Shown here one piece after another: positions 25,372 to 32,719 of a stretch of 64,000 nucleotides of DNA (position 1 is the stretch's first letter; each line of letters starts with the position of its first letter). The position numbers and the translations under genes were made by a program. The DNA comes from G965220825 sp965220825. Lineage in GTDB: Bacteria > Pseudomonadota > Alphaproteobacteria > UBA828. The notes beneath the pieces were generated by a model, which had not been told where the DNA came from, made no database searches, and saw only the letters and a program-made list of their open reading frames with translations. The stretch spans positions 2,108,001 to 2,172,000 of the forward strand of contig OZ244839.1 of the NCBI GenBank assembly GCA_965220825.1. The letters run 5' to 3'.

Positions 25372-25794
25372 TTATGGAAACGGAACCCACGCAACAATCT
25401 CGTCTGATCCGCCTTTTGTGCCGGAAAAGGATGTTAGAACCCACGTCTCCCCAGTTTGACTATCTATTAAAAACGTAAACCGATCTGTTATTCCCGAAGT
25501 GAATATAGTAAATCGATCTTTAGGAGTTTCGGATATATCCGGCAAGCCTAACACGAGCATACTCTGCCACGTTAATGCGCCGTCTTTTGTTTCGACTAAT
25601 TGATCTACAGCCCCCATATGTCGGTCCAACCGAAAGGTCCATTTTGCCGCTAGGGGAGACTGCACGATTTCAAATCTGCCGTCTGCCGGCTGCGTTGTAG
25701 ATTGGTGGACACCGGTAGACTGGGCTTCCACCGAACCAGAAAGAAAAGAAACGGCGAACGCGACAATTAATCCTAAGAAAACAGCGCTGCGCAT
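25372..25794 (-). CDS. Secreted protein with two related beta repeats, AT-rich island
   Basis: 140 residues with a clear signal peptide (MRSAVFLGLIVAFAVSFLSG, cut near VEA-QS). The mature part has two similar units: RFEIVQSPLAAKWTFRLDRHMGAVDQL and RFTIFTSGITDRFTFLIDSQTGETWVL. Such units occur in small exported proteins of unknown function. It precedes the LysM-NERD gene on the same strand (87-base gap) and shares its low GC, so the two may have arrived together. Confidence 0.65.
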   Translation of the reverse strand: MRSAVFLGLIVAFAVSFLSGSVEAQSTGVHQSTTQPADGRFEIVQSPLAAKWTFRLDRHMGAVDQLVETKDGALTWQSMLVLGLPDISETPKDRFTIFTSGITDRFTFLIDSQTGETWVLTSFSGTKGGSDEIVAWVPFP

Positions 25795-25899
25795 CTTTGG
25801 ATTTCTCCGATTTCGTCAAGCTAATACAACTTTCGACACTCGAATACGGTCCGCATAAGCTGTTTTTAACCTCTTGAACATCGAGATCGGCCGGCGTCT

Positions 25900-26135
25900 C
25901 GGTCACTTTTCAGCCCATCGCATCGATGTTTTCGCGGTTGAGTTCGGTCAGGTTCAGCGGACTCGCTATCGGGCCAGGGCACCCCGTTCGGTCGACGGCA
26001 GTCGATCAGGTCTACCTCCTCAGTCGCGCCGTCCTCTGAGCGTAACACCAGAATCCAGTTGCCGCAGAAGTGCACGCTCAACCGCCCCGCGTCGATCAAC
26101 GTTCCGAAAAGCACCGGGGATGCCGTGCATACACC
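25900..26135 (-). pseudogene. HigB/RelE-like toxin remnant (C-terminal part only)
   Basis: Reading the minus strand after the DUF433 gene, the frame contains GRLSVHFCGNWILVLRSEDG followed by VDLIDC. This matches the end of HigB-type killer toxins (a WxVxVxGNWRxxFxxEDG pattern then VDxxDYH). The N-terminal two-thirds of a toxin is missing, and what precedes and follows does not look like toxin or HigA. A longer reading (25866-26222) overlaps the DUF433 gene and has no plausible start. I call it debris. Confidence 0.4.
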
Positions 26136-26146
26136 CACCAGAAACG

Positions 26147-26404
26147 TCACGAGGTTTCCCGCGCGAATATGCCCTCGTGAATCTCCTCTCCAGCTACCGA
26201 TCGGTACGCATAGAGGAGGCATGCCTGGATATCCTCGGGTTCCAGTATCGGATACTGGTTCAACAGCTCCTCCGCCGTTTCTCCGGCAGCGAGCTTCGCC
26301 AAGACATGCTCCACGGCGAATCGCATGCCGCGGATGATCGGCTTGCCGCCGAAGACTTCAGGCCGGACGGTAATGCGTTGAAGCAGTTCGGCGTCTCGAT
26401 TCAT
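26147..26404 (-). CDS. DUF433 domain protein (antitoxin-like)
   Basis: 85 residues: ITVRPEVFGGKPIIRGMRFAVEHVLAKLAAGETAEELLNQYPILEPEDIQACLLYA is the complete DUF433 core, a winged-helix-like domain found as the antitoxin next to DUF5615 PIN-like toxins. No DUF5615 gene follows; instead there is a fragment resembling HigB. The ATG is at 26404, 20 bases after the stop of the truncated VapC remnant, so the gene may be read from the promoter of the upstream Phd antitoxin. Confidence 0.8.
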   Translation of the reverse strand: MNRDAELLQRITVRPEVFGGKPIIRGMRFAVEHVLAKLAAGETAEELLNQYPILEPEDIQACLLYAYRSVAGEEIHEGIFARETS

Positions 26405-26423
26405 GGGTTTTTCCTCCGCTTCT

Positions 26424-26516
26424 CTACCGTCCGCCGGCAGAACCTCGAAAAAATCCAGTGATGGGTTCGCCGGCGACGTCAGGGGGCGTGAGGAAGCTGG
26501 TGTCGAAATAGTGCAT
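26424..26516 (-). pseudogene. VapC/PIN toxin remnant (first ~30 codons)
   Basis: Starts MHYFDTSFLTP, the standard beginning of a PIN-domain toxin including the first catalytic Asp, then jumps to ITGFFRGSAGGR and a stop after 30 codons. A PIN toxin is normally about 130-140 residues. It begins 18 bases downstream of the Phd/YefM-type antitoxin, where vapC is expected. The rest of the toxin is absent up to the DUF433 gene, so the loss is a deletion and not just a frameshift. Confidence 0.6.
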
Positions 26517-26534
26517 GGGTGCCGACCACCGTTC

Positions 26535-26774
26535 TCACAACCGCTCGTCCCGAACCTCGCGCACGAGCGCGGCAGCCGGGCGTTGCAAGCGGGGCATGGC
26601 CGCGCGAAATCCGGCCAGCTCCTGTAGCGGCAGCGGCTTCTTGGAACGAACGATGGCGGACAGGCGTGCGGCCGCCTTGCCACGGCGCGTGATGACGACC
26701 TCTTCGCCTGCCTCGACCTCGTCCAGAAATTCGCCGAGGCGCGCCTTTGCCTGGGCCTGATCGACCGTGATCAT
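26535..26774 (-). CDS. Phd/YefM-family antitoxin
   Basis: 79 residues: MITVDQAQAKARLGEFLDEVEAGEEVVITRRGKAAARLSAIV is a complete Phd/YefM DNA-binding fold, followed by a C-terminal toxin-binding tail (PLPLQELAGFRAAMPRLQRPAAALVREVRDERL). It should bind its own promoter. The partner VapC immediately downstream is truncated to 30 codons, so this antitoxin has no local active toxin. Upstream in-frame readings to 27173 are not coding. Confidence 0.85.
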   Translation of the reverse strand: MITVDQAQAKARLGEFLDEVEAGEEVVITRRGKAAARLSAIVRSKKPLPLQELAGFRAAMPRLQRPAAALVREVRDERL

Positions 26775-26890
26775 GGGAACCTCTGAGTGGCCATGAAGCT
26801 CGTCACAGGATAGCGGATTCTCAGGAGCGGGCGACGGTCTTGTCGCGAACGGAGCGACGCCTTCGCCGGCGATGTACCCGCCATCTCGAA

Positions 26891-26906
26891 GGTCCTGAAC
26901 GAGGAC
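26891..26906. repeat. 16-bp direct repeat, left copy
   Basis: GGTCCTGAACGAGGAC is repeated exactly at 28894-28909. The two copies bracket the dioxygenase-like gene at a distance of 2003 bases. A variant, CGTCCTGAACGAGAAC, is the end of the IS481-like remnant near 59425 on the minus strand. The rest of 26775-27052 shows no gene. Confidence 0.6.
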
Positions 26907-27052
26907 ACGCTCTTGATGCCGTCTGCGGCCGGGCCGTATGGTTGGCGCGCGGATATTGACGACCGAATTCCGCCGGCAAGCGAGCAGCCGGCGAGAGTGG
27001 AGAGGATAGGGCGCCGGGCACGGTTGCCTCGGCCGCATGGAATGGAGCCGCC

Positions 27053-28750
27053 GTGGCGAAGGCAGTCGGAGAGTTCCCGGAGACGATGGAACCGTCGCCC
27101 TACGACGCCCGGGGCGACCACCGCGAATACAATGTTTACATCGAGACCGCGCGGGTGGAAGAGGTCTGGCCACGAATGGCGGGCTGGCCGCTCGCGGCGC
27201 AGATCGGGCCGCTGCTGGTCAGCCTCGAGGTCGCCCTCAAGATCCTCGAGGACACGCTCGACGAGACCGGCACGCGTGCGTACATCAACGACGCCGCGAA
27301 GGTCGATGTCGTGGCGGCGTCGGTCGCGGCCATATTCACGCTGATCGCGGATGTCGCGTTCGAACATGGGGCGGGCGTGGAGCCCCCGCGGGAAGGCTTC
27401 TTCGGGCCTCCCTCGAAAGAGTCGGCCTGGAGCCGCGTCAACAGGAAGTTGAGTCGGGTCGCCAACGGCGCGCGGATCAAGGCGACGCTCCGTTCGCGCC
27501 ATGACCTCGCGGTCCGTGCGCTCGGCTTCCAGCTTGGCCTGGTCCGTACCCGGAGCCGGCCCGGCCTCGACTACGACAAGTGGGTCCGACCCGACGCCGC
27601 CCACGGCCTCTATACGCCGGACCGGCGGCGCCGCTATGTGGAGGATCCCATCTTCGTCCGCGTACACCAGGTGTGCGAAGGCATCCTGGAAGCGATGCTG
27701 GTGGAGCTCAATCAGGTCGAAGCGCTGCTGTTCAAGGCGGATTATGCGGCGGCCGAACGGCACGTCCTGCTCGCTTCCCGCTTCATGAAACCGTTCGAGC
27801 GCACCGTCAGCATGCTGGGCGAGATGAGCCAGCTCGACTACGCGCCGCTGCGCGTCGCGCTGCGAGACGCGAGCGGCATCCAGTCGGCGCGCGCGCACGC
27901 ACGCAAATCGTTCGTCGACGACCACTTCTGGCTCTTTCGGCAGCAGCTGAAGCATCGGGGCCTCGATTGCTTCGTCGTGCTCGCCAACCAAGTCGAATTC
28001 ATGCCGGAGTACCGGCTGCTGCAGGCGTTCAAGACTCTGGGCAAGGCCGTCAACGAATCGATGTCGCACCACGCCCACCTGGTCCAGAACGTCCTGGGAG
28101 ACACGGTGATCGGCACGGCGGGCTTCCGAATCCTGACACTGGGCGAGATCGCCGCCCGGCCCATCCTGCCCCATCTGGCGAGCGCCCTCGACTCGCTGAC
28201 ATTGTGGACGAATCTGGAATTCGCCGAGCATTCCGGCATCGTCATCCATGAACAGGAACGTGAGCATGGCGTGGCGGGCAAGTACGACTACCAACTGCCG
28301 ACGGCCCCGTGCGACCCGGCCCGTATGAAGGCGACGGTGGAGAAGTATTTCGAGGCCATCCTCAAACACAAGAAAGAGCCTTGGAAGGCGCTCTTCGCCG
28401 AGTCGCCGCATTTCGAGTCCGTCAGGGGCACCAAGCCCTATATCTCGGAATGGAACCTCGACGTGTTCTTCCGCAACTTCCAGAAGCTGTTCCCCAAGGT
28501 GCTCGGCACCGAGTACGAGATCGCCGAACAGGGCGAAAACCACGTGATCGCGGCCTGGACGTTGGATGCCGAGTGCTTCCTGAATCACATGGTGGTGCGC
28601 TTCAGCGGCATGGAGACCTTCTACTTCGATCCCGAAGGCCGCATCGAGGTGGTCTATGACGAGTGGGACCGCGCCGCGCTGGCCGCGGATATCATGCAAC
28701 GGCACCGCGCGGCCCTCGCAGACGACGCCGCAAGCGCCCGCCCCGCCTGA
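27053..28750 (+). CDS. Tryptophan-dioxygenase-superfamily protein fused to an NTF2/SnoaL-like domain
   Basis: 565 residues. Residues about 195-380 match the IDO/TDO heme fold: VHQVCEGILEAMLVELNQ (H205 in the place of the distal His), RFMKPFERTVSMLGEMSQLDYAPLRVALRDASGIQSA, and NESMSHHAHLVQNVLGDTVIGTAGFRIL (H339-H342 where the proximal heme His and the GTGG-like loop lie). PrnB-type enzymes belong to the same superfamily. Residues 425-555 resemble an NTF2/SnoaL-like domain (VEKYFEAILKHKKEPWKALF, FSGMETFYFDPEGRIEVVYDEWD). Residues 20-150 are not recognised. No kynurenine pathway gene is nearby and 16-bp repeats flank the locus. The heme and substrate are inferred, not seen. Confidence 0.6.
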   Translation: MAKAVGEFPETMEPSPYDARGDHREYNVYIETARVEEVWPRMAGWPLAAQIGPLLVSLEVALKILEDTLDETGTRAYINDAAKVDVVAASVAAIFTLIADVAFEHGAGVEPPREGFFGPPSKESAWSRVNRKLSRVANGARIKATLRSRHDLAVRALGFQLGLVRTRSRPGLDYDKWVRPDAAHGLYTPDRRRRYVEDPIFVRVHQVCEGILEAMLVELNQVEALLFKADYAAAERHVLLASRFMKPFERTVSMLGEMSQLDYAPLRVALRDASGIQSARAHARKSFVDDHFWLFRQQLKHRGLDCFVVLANQVEFMPEYRLLQAFKTLGKAVNESMSHHAHLVQNVLGDTVIGTAGFRILTLGEIAARPILPHLASALDSLTLWTNLEFAEHSGIVIHEQEREHGVAGKYDYQLPTAPCDPARMKATVEKYFEAILKHKKEPWKALFAESPHFESVRGTKPYISEWNLDVFFRNFQKLFPKVLGTEYEIAEQGENHVIAAWTLDAECFLNHMVVRFSGMETFYFDPEGRIEVVYDEWDRAALAADIMQRHRAALADDAASARPA

Positions 28751-28781
28751 CTCCGGCGCGCACCGCGTCTTTACTGTTTTA

Positions 28782-28870
28782 GGTGCGCGGGTCTCCAGGC
28801 CCGCATGTTTTTTGCTGCCACCGCCGATGACGGGCCTCCGGCCCGTTGCGGGCCTGGAGACCCGCGCACC
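28782..28870. repeat. Palindromic intergenic repeat, copy 3
   Basis: An 89-base element with perfect 24-base inverted arms (left GGTGCGCGGGTCTCCAGGCC..., right ending GGCCTGGAGACCCGCGCACC). The interior contains GACGGGCCTCCGGCCCGT. It is the best preserved of the four copies and lies 31 bases after the stop of the dioxygenase-like gene. The 135 bases to the next gene hold no other feature apart from the 16-bp repeat. Confidence 0.9.
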
Positions 28871-28893
28871 ATAAGACGGCTCGATGTCTCGAT

Positions 28894-28909
28894 GGTCCTG
28901 AACGAGGAC
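28894..28909. repeat. 16-bp direct repeat, right copy
   Basis: Identical to 26891-26906 (GGTCCTGAACGAGGAC). It lies just beyond the palindromic element that follows the dioxygenase-like gene. The flanking bases differ between copies, so identity is limited to these 16 bases. Confidence 0.6.
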
Positions 28910-29008
28910 TGACCGTTCCGCTCAGGGTGGAACGGGTCTATGCTGCCGTTCGGGCCGCGCAGCGGGATCGTGCTGTGGGCCCGGTGAGCAATCAGGGGAG
29001 ACGGAAGC

Positions 29009-30166
29009 ATGAAGAAGCTGGTGTTCGCGGGTCTCGGCGCGGCGATGGCGCTGGCGACGGCGGTACCGGGCGCGTCTGCGCTGGACGACCTCGCATACCA
29101 TGTGTTCGTGCCCAACCGGGCATCGGCCGATGTCGCGGTGATCGACACCCGCGTGGACCGGGTCGTGGCGCGCATCCCCGTGGGCCAGGTTCCGCACCAG
29201 GTGGCCGTCTCCGAGAGCCTCGACAGGATGACGGTGAGCAACACCGCCGAGAACACCCTCTCGGTGATCGACCTCAAGACTCTGGAAACCGTCGCCACCC
29301 TGCCGCTCGGCCATGAGCCGGAACATATCGCCCTCGACCCCACGGGAGAGACCGTGGCCGTCGGCAATATCGGCGAAGGCACCGTCTCCCTGGTCTCGCT
29401 TGCCGAGAACCGCGAGTTCGCGCGGATCGGCGGCCTGCACCAGCCCCACAACATGACCTTCGGTGCGGACGGGACGCGGCTCTATGTGGGCAATCTCGGT
29501 GCGAGCTTCGTCAGCGTGGTGGACGTCGCCGAGGCACGCGTGGTGGACGAGATCGCCGTGGGCCCGGACCGCGCACTGGCCGCGCTGGGCGAGCGGGAAG
29601 ATGCCTATCAGGGCATTATCGACGTCACCGCGACGCCGGACGGGCGGCTCGGCTTCGCCGCCTATGGCGAGGGCGACCGGATGGCGGTCATCAATCTGGA
29701 AACCGGCCGCATGGCGGCGACGCTCGCGCTCGGCGACATGCCCTGGCGCGCCTACCCCACGGCGGACGGGCACTACATGATCGTCCCCAACAATGGCGAC
29801 GAGACCATCTCCGTCGTCTCCACCGACAGCCTGGAAGAGGTCGCCCGCCTGCCGGGCGCCGCCGACATGACCGGCGTCAACACCGGCTGGTTCGATTCGG
29901 TGGCCTTCGTGATCAGCCGGGCGGACGACAAGGCGCTGATCGTCGACCTCGAGACCATGACGCGGAGCGGCGAGATCGCGCTTCCCGGCACGCCGGAGAC
30001 CGGCGTCGCCACGCCCGACGGGACGAAGCTCTATGTGGCACTGAGCGATGCGAACAAGGTGGCCGTGATCGACATGCGCACCCGCACGCTGACGGCCATG
30101 ATCGACGGCGTCGGCGAGGAGCCCTGGGGCGCCCATATGGTCGGCGCGCTCAACTACTGCCACTGA
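29009..30166 (+). CDS. Exported YVTN/YncE-like beta-propeller protein
   Basis: 385 residues. Signal peptide MKKLVFAGLGAAMALATAVPG, then ASA-LDD. The mature chain is a run of seven or so propeller blades of about 42 residues with the typical VAVIDTRVDRVVARIPVG, LSVIDLKTLETVATLPLG, RLYVGNLGASFVSVVDV and KLYVALSDANKVAVIDMRT units. YVTN propellers bind partners or substrates in the periplasm and are often paired with enzymes. A peptidase-like gene follows 68 bases later. No catalytic residues can be assigned. Confidence 0.88.
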   Translation: MKKLVFAGLGAAMALATAVPGASALDDLAYHVFVPNRASADVAVIDTRVDRVVARIPVGQVPHQVAVSESLDRMTVSNTAENTLSVIDLKTLETVATLPLGHEPEHIALDPTGETVAVGNIGEGTVSLVSLAENREFARIGGLHQPHNMTFGADGTRLYVGNLGASFVSVVDVAEARVVDEIAVGPDRALAALGEREDAYQGIIDVTATPDGRLGFAAYGEGDRMAVINLETGRMAATLALGDMPWRAYPTADGHYMIVPNNGDETISVVSTDSLEEVARLPGAADMTGVNTGWFDSVAFVISRADDKALIVDLETMTRSGEIALPGTPETGVATPDGTKLYVALSDANKVAVIDMRTRTLTAMIDGVGEEPWGAHMVGALNYCH

Positions 30167-30234
30167 GAGCCCGCCGGACCCGGCCCGCAACGGCCCGTCC
30201 GATCCGCCCACGGGCAAGGCCCGCCTTCCTCTGC

Positions 30235-31044
30235 GTGGTGGCCGGGCTCTGCCTGCTCGCCGGCGCATTACCCGCGGCCCAGGCGGAGACTCCGCTCGCC
30301 CGCCTGATGGCCGCGGTGGCGCGCCATGCCGACCTGCCGCCCGGCCTCGTGGCCGCCGTCGACGCCGGATGCGCACAGCATGAGACGCACTGCGCCGCAC
30401 GGCTGCTTGCCGACGCACTCCCCGGGGCGCGGCTCGTCCCGATCGTCCATCCGGACACGGACAGGATCCGCCGCGCGGTCACGCGCCCGTCCCTCGCAAC
30501 TGTCCGCCGCTGTGCCGGCGGCGTGCTGCTGCTCGCACTCGACCGCTTCGGGCGGAAGGCGGATCGGGAGATCGCGGACGCCCTCCTCTCCGCGCCGCAT
30601 GCGCGCCGGCTTATCCTCGATCTGCGGGCCAATGAGGGCGGCGATTTCGACCGCATGAGACGGGTGGCGAGCCTCTTCATCGGCCCCCGCGACCGTGCGC
30701 TCCGCCTGGCGGGCCGGAGCGGTACCAGGTGGGTCTCCCTCCCCGCGCCGCTCCAGGTGGTGAAGACCCCCGCGATCGACCTGCTGGTGGGCCCGCGCAC
30801 GGCGAGCAGCGCCGAAATCCTCGCCGCGCTGCTGCGCCGGCATGCGGGCGCCCGGCTGATCGGCGCGGCGACCCGCGGCAAGGACCGACTCGTCCGCGTG
30901 ATCCCGGTGGATCACGACCGCCGGCTGCTGATCCCGGGGGCGCGGGTGCATGTTCCCGGCGAGCCGCTGGCCGGAGGCCTCGCGCCGGATATCGCAACCC
31001 CCTCCCCGGATGCGCCACCGCCCCGGGCGGACGCAAGCTGCTGA
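30235..31044 (+). CDS. Exported S41-like (tail-specific) peptidase domain protein, without PDZ
   Basis: 269 residues. GTG 30235 opens a signal peptide (VVAGLCLLAGALPAAQA). The S41 core is visible: RRLILDLRANEGGDFDRM (the DLRxNxGG motif), PRTASSAEILAALLRRH (Ser nucleophile region) and GAATRGKDRLVRVIPV (Lys base). No PDZ domain is present and the chain is short for the family. The start is uncertain because the hydrophobic stretch continues to the first in-frame codon. It probably works in the periplasm with the preceding propeller protein; this is inference. Confidence 0.75.
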   Translation: MVAGLCLLAGALPAAQAETPLARLMAAVARHADLPPGLVAAVDAGCAQHETHCAARLLADALPGARLVPIVHPDTDRIRRAVTRPSLATVRRCAGGVLLLALDRFGRKADREIADALLSAPHARRLILDLRANEGGDFDRMRRVASLFIGPRDRALRLAGRSGTRWVSLPAPLQVVKTPAIDLLVGPRTASSAEILAALLRRHAGARLIGAATRGKDRLVRVIPVDHDRRLLIPGARVHVPGEPLAGGLAPDIATPSPDAPPPRADASC

Positions 31045-31063
31045 ACCGGCGGCCTCTGCGTTC

Positions 31064-32104
31064 CTACGCCTCTCGCCCGAGCGTCGTCATCAGCTCGCGC
31101 CACTCGCGCGGCGAGAGGCCGCTCTCTTCCCGGGTGGGCTCCTCGCCCGCGATCATGCGGCGGATGACGGCGAGCGCGCCGGCGGATAGGCGCTCGCCGC
31201 CCGCGACATGCTCCTGATAGGCCTCATAGGTCATGGGCGCCCAGGTCCGCACGATCCGCTCGAGGATCGCTTCGGCATAGACGCGGATTTCGTACTGGGC
31301 GTGGGCGTCCGCACGGAGCGCGAGGAAATGCAGCAGGTTGTGGAGGTCGACCTTCCAGTAGAACTGGGTGTAGTAGTTGACCGGCAGCACCGCCCGCGCG
31401 AGTTCCCGGGCAAGGCCTGCACGCTCCGGGTCCTTCTTCTGCCCATCCTTCTCGTTCAAGAGCGAACCGTAGACGCCATAGGCCTTCCGCGAGAGCCAGT
31501 CGATACGGCTCAGCGCCTGGTTCATCTCCTCGTCGGACAGCACGCCGTCCCGCCCCTGCTTGTTTGAGTCCGACTGGGCGGCAAGCGCCGAGCCCCGATC
31601 CGCCGTCTTTCGCGGCTCGAACAGGTCGTCCATGCGGCTCTGCTCCCGGCGCTGACGGCCGATCTGTTCCTCCCTCACCCCCTGGAGGCGCTCGACATCC
31701 GGCACATAGAACTCCCGGTCGAGCACGGAGTAGCGCGCGGAATATTCGTTCACATTGGCGGTGCGGTGGCGGATCCACTGGCGGGCGACGAAGATCGGAA
31801 GCTTTACATGGAGCTTGATCTCGCACATCTCGAACGGCGTCGTGTGCCGATGCCGCATGAGATAGCCGATGAGGTGGCTGTCTTCGCGGTGCCGCTTCGT
31901 GCCGGTGCCGTAGGAGACCCGCGCCGCCTGCACGATGGCCGCGTCGCCCCCCATATAGTCCACCGGGCGGACGAAACCGTGATCGAGCACGGGGATGGGC
32001 TCGTAGAGGATCGCCTCCAGCGCCGGCACGGTCAGGCGCCGCGTCTCGCTCCGCCGGGCGCGTTGCGCCTCGATCTCGGCCTGCCTCTCCTCTCCGAGCT
32101 TCAT
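31064..32104 (-). CDS. thyX: FAD-dependent thymidylate synthase ThyX
   Basis: 346 residues from ATG 32104. Methylates dUMP to dTMP with FAD and methylene-THF. The ThyX motif RHRTANVNEYS (RHRX7S) is present, with HRHTTPFEMCEIKLHVKLPIFVARQWIRH before it and NYYTQFYWKVDLHNLLHFL RLR-type region after it. It is longer than typical ThyX (about 220-300) owing to an extra hydrophilic segment near residues 165-205. No thyA is in the window. ThyX and the class II RNR at 16.4 kb together suit varied oxygen conditions. Confidence 0.93.
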   Translation of the reverse strand: MKLGEERQAEIEAQRARRSETRRLTVPALEAILYEPIPVLDHGFVRPVDYMGGDAAIVQAARVSYGTGTKRHREDSHLIGYLMRHRHTTPFEMCEIKLHVKLPIFVARQWIRHRTANVNEYSARYSVLDREFYVPDVERLQGVREEQIGRQRREQSRMDDLFEPRKTADRGSALAAQSDSNKQGRDGVLSDEEMNQALSRIDWLSRKAYGVYGSLLNEKDGQKKDPERAGLARELARAVLPVNYYTQFYWKVDLHNLLHFLALRADAHAQYEIRVYAEAILERIVRTWAPMTYEAYQEHVAGGERLSAGALAVIRRMIAGEEPTREESGLSPREWRELMTTLGREA

Positions 32105-32274
32105 ACAGCCCCGTCCCCCCGCAACAGGGACGGGATAGTAGGCGGCGGGCCACTGCGATGCCAGCGCACGGCCCCGGTGCCCGATGACCAAAATGTCGTC
32201 ACGCAATAGTCTTGAGTGGAGGGGCCACCGCTGCATAGTGGCGGACACGAAATGGAAAAGGGGTGCGAACCGAC

Positions 32275-32535
32275 ATGGAGTTTGCCATCCGCGAGGCGAA
32301 GGCGCGCCTCTCCGAACTGGTCGCCGCGGCGCGTGACGGCGAGCGCGTGATCATCACCAGCCACGGCCGGCCCGTCGCCGAACTGGTGCGCTGTGACGGA
32401 GGCGGTGGCATCGACTTCGCCAAGCTGGAGGCGGCGCGCAAGCGTCTCGGCATCGAGGGCGACGGGGAAGGCTGGCCGGAGGCATTCGACGATCCCGCGT
32501 TCAGCCACCGCGTGCTCGGCCTCGACGACACGTAG
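32275..32535 (+). CDS. VapB/Phd-type antitoxin
   Basis: 86 residues: MEFAIREAKARLSELVAAARDGERVIITSHGRPVAELV is a complete Phd/YefM-type DNA-binding domain, followed by a helical tail (KLEAARKRLGIEGDG...AFSHRVLGLDDT) of the kind that wraps PIN toxins. It directly precedes a truncated vapC. A start four codons upstream (32263) is also possible. The operator is probably in the 170-base space to thyX. Confidence 0.85.
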   Translation: MEFAIREAKARLSELVAAARDGERVIITSHGRPVAELVRCDGGGGIDFAKLEAARKRLGIEGDGEGWPEAFDDPAFSHRVLGLDDT

Positions 32536-32546
32536 CCGGAGCGCCG

Positions 32547-32717
32547 ATGCGCGTTCTTCTCGATACGTCCTGTTTGTTCGACCTCATGGCGAGGCCCGGC
32601 ATCGGTCGCGCGCGAGCGCGACGTGCCGCGCACCAGAAAAAGGGCGGAACTGTCGGTCTTGGCCGCCTGGGAGGCAATCGCCGCTTCCCAACGGGTGCGG
32701 TGCATCCTATATTGTGA
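32547..32717 (+). pseudogene. VapC/PIN toxin remnant abutting the tmRNA gene
   Basis: The frame starts MRVLLDTSCLFDLMARPG, a PIN-domain N-terminus with its first catalytic Asp, 11 bases after the vapB stop. After about 18 codons the sequence becomes unrelated (RARARRAAHQKKGG...) and stops at codon 57, against about 130-140 for an intact toxin. The stop lies within a few bases of the start of the tmRNA acceptor piece, so the rest of vapC was lost at the ssrA boundary. Confidence 0.6.
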
Positions 32718-32719
32718 GG

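Noticed and set aside
25866..26222. A complete 118-residue gene on the minus strand
   Set aside because: It overlaps the DUF433 gene in another frame, has no plausible start and only its middle resembles a toxin end.
27053..28750. Ordinary tryptophan 2,3-dioxygenase of the kynurenine pathway
   Set aside because: The protein is twice as long, has an extra NTF2-like domain and no kynureninase or formamidase gene nearby.
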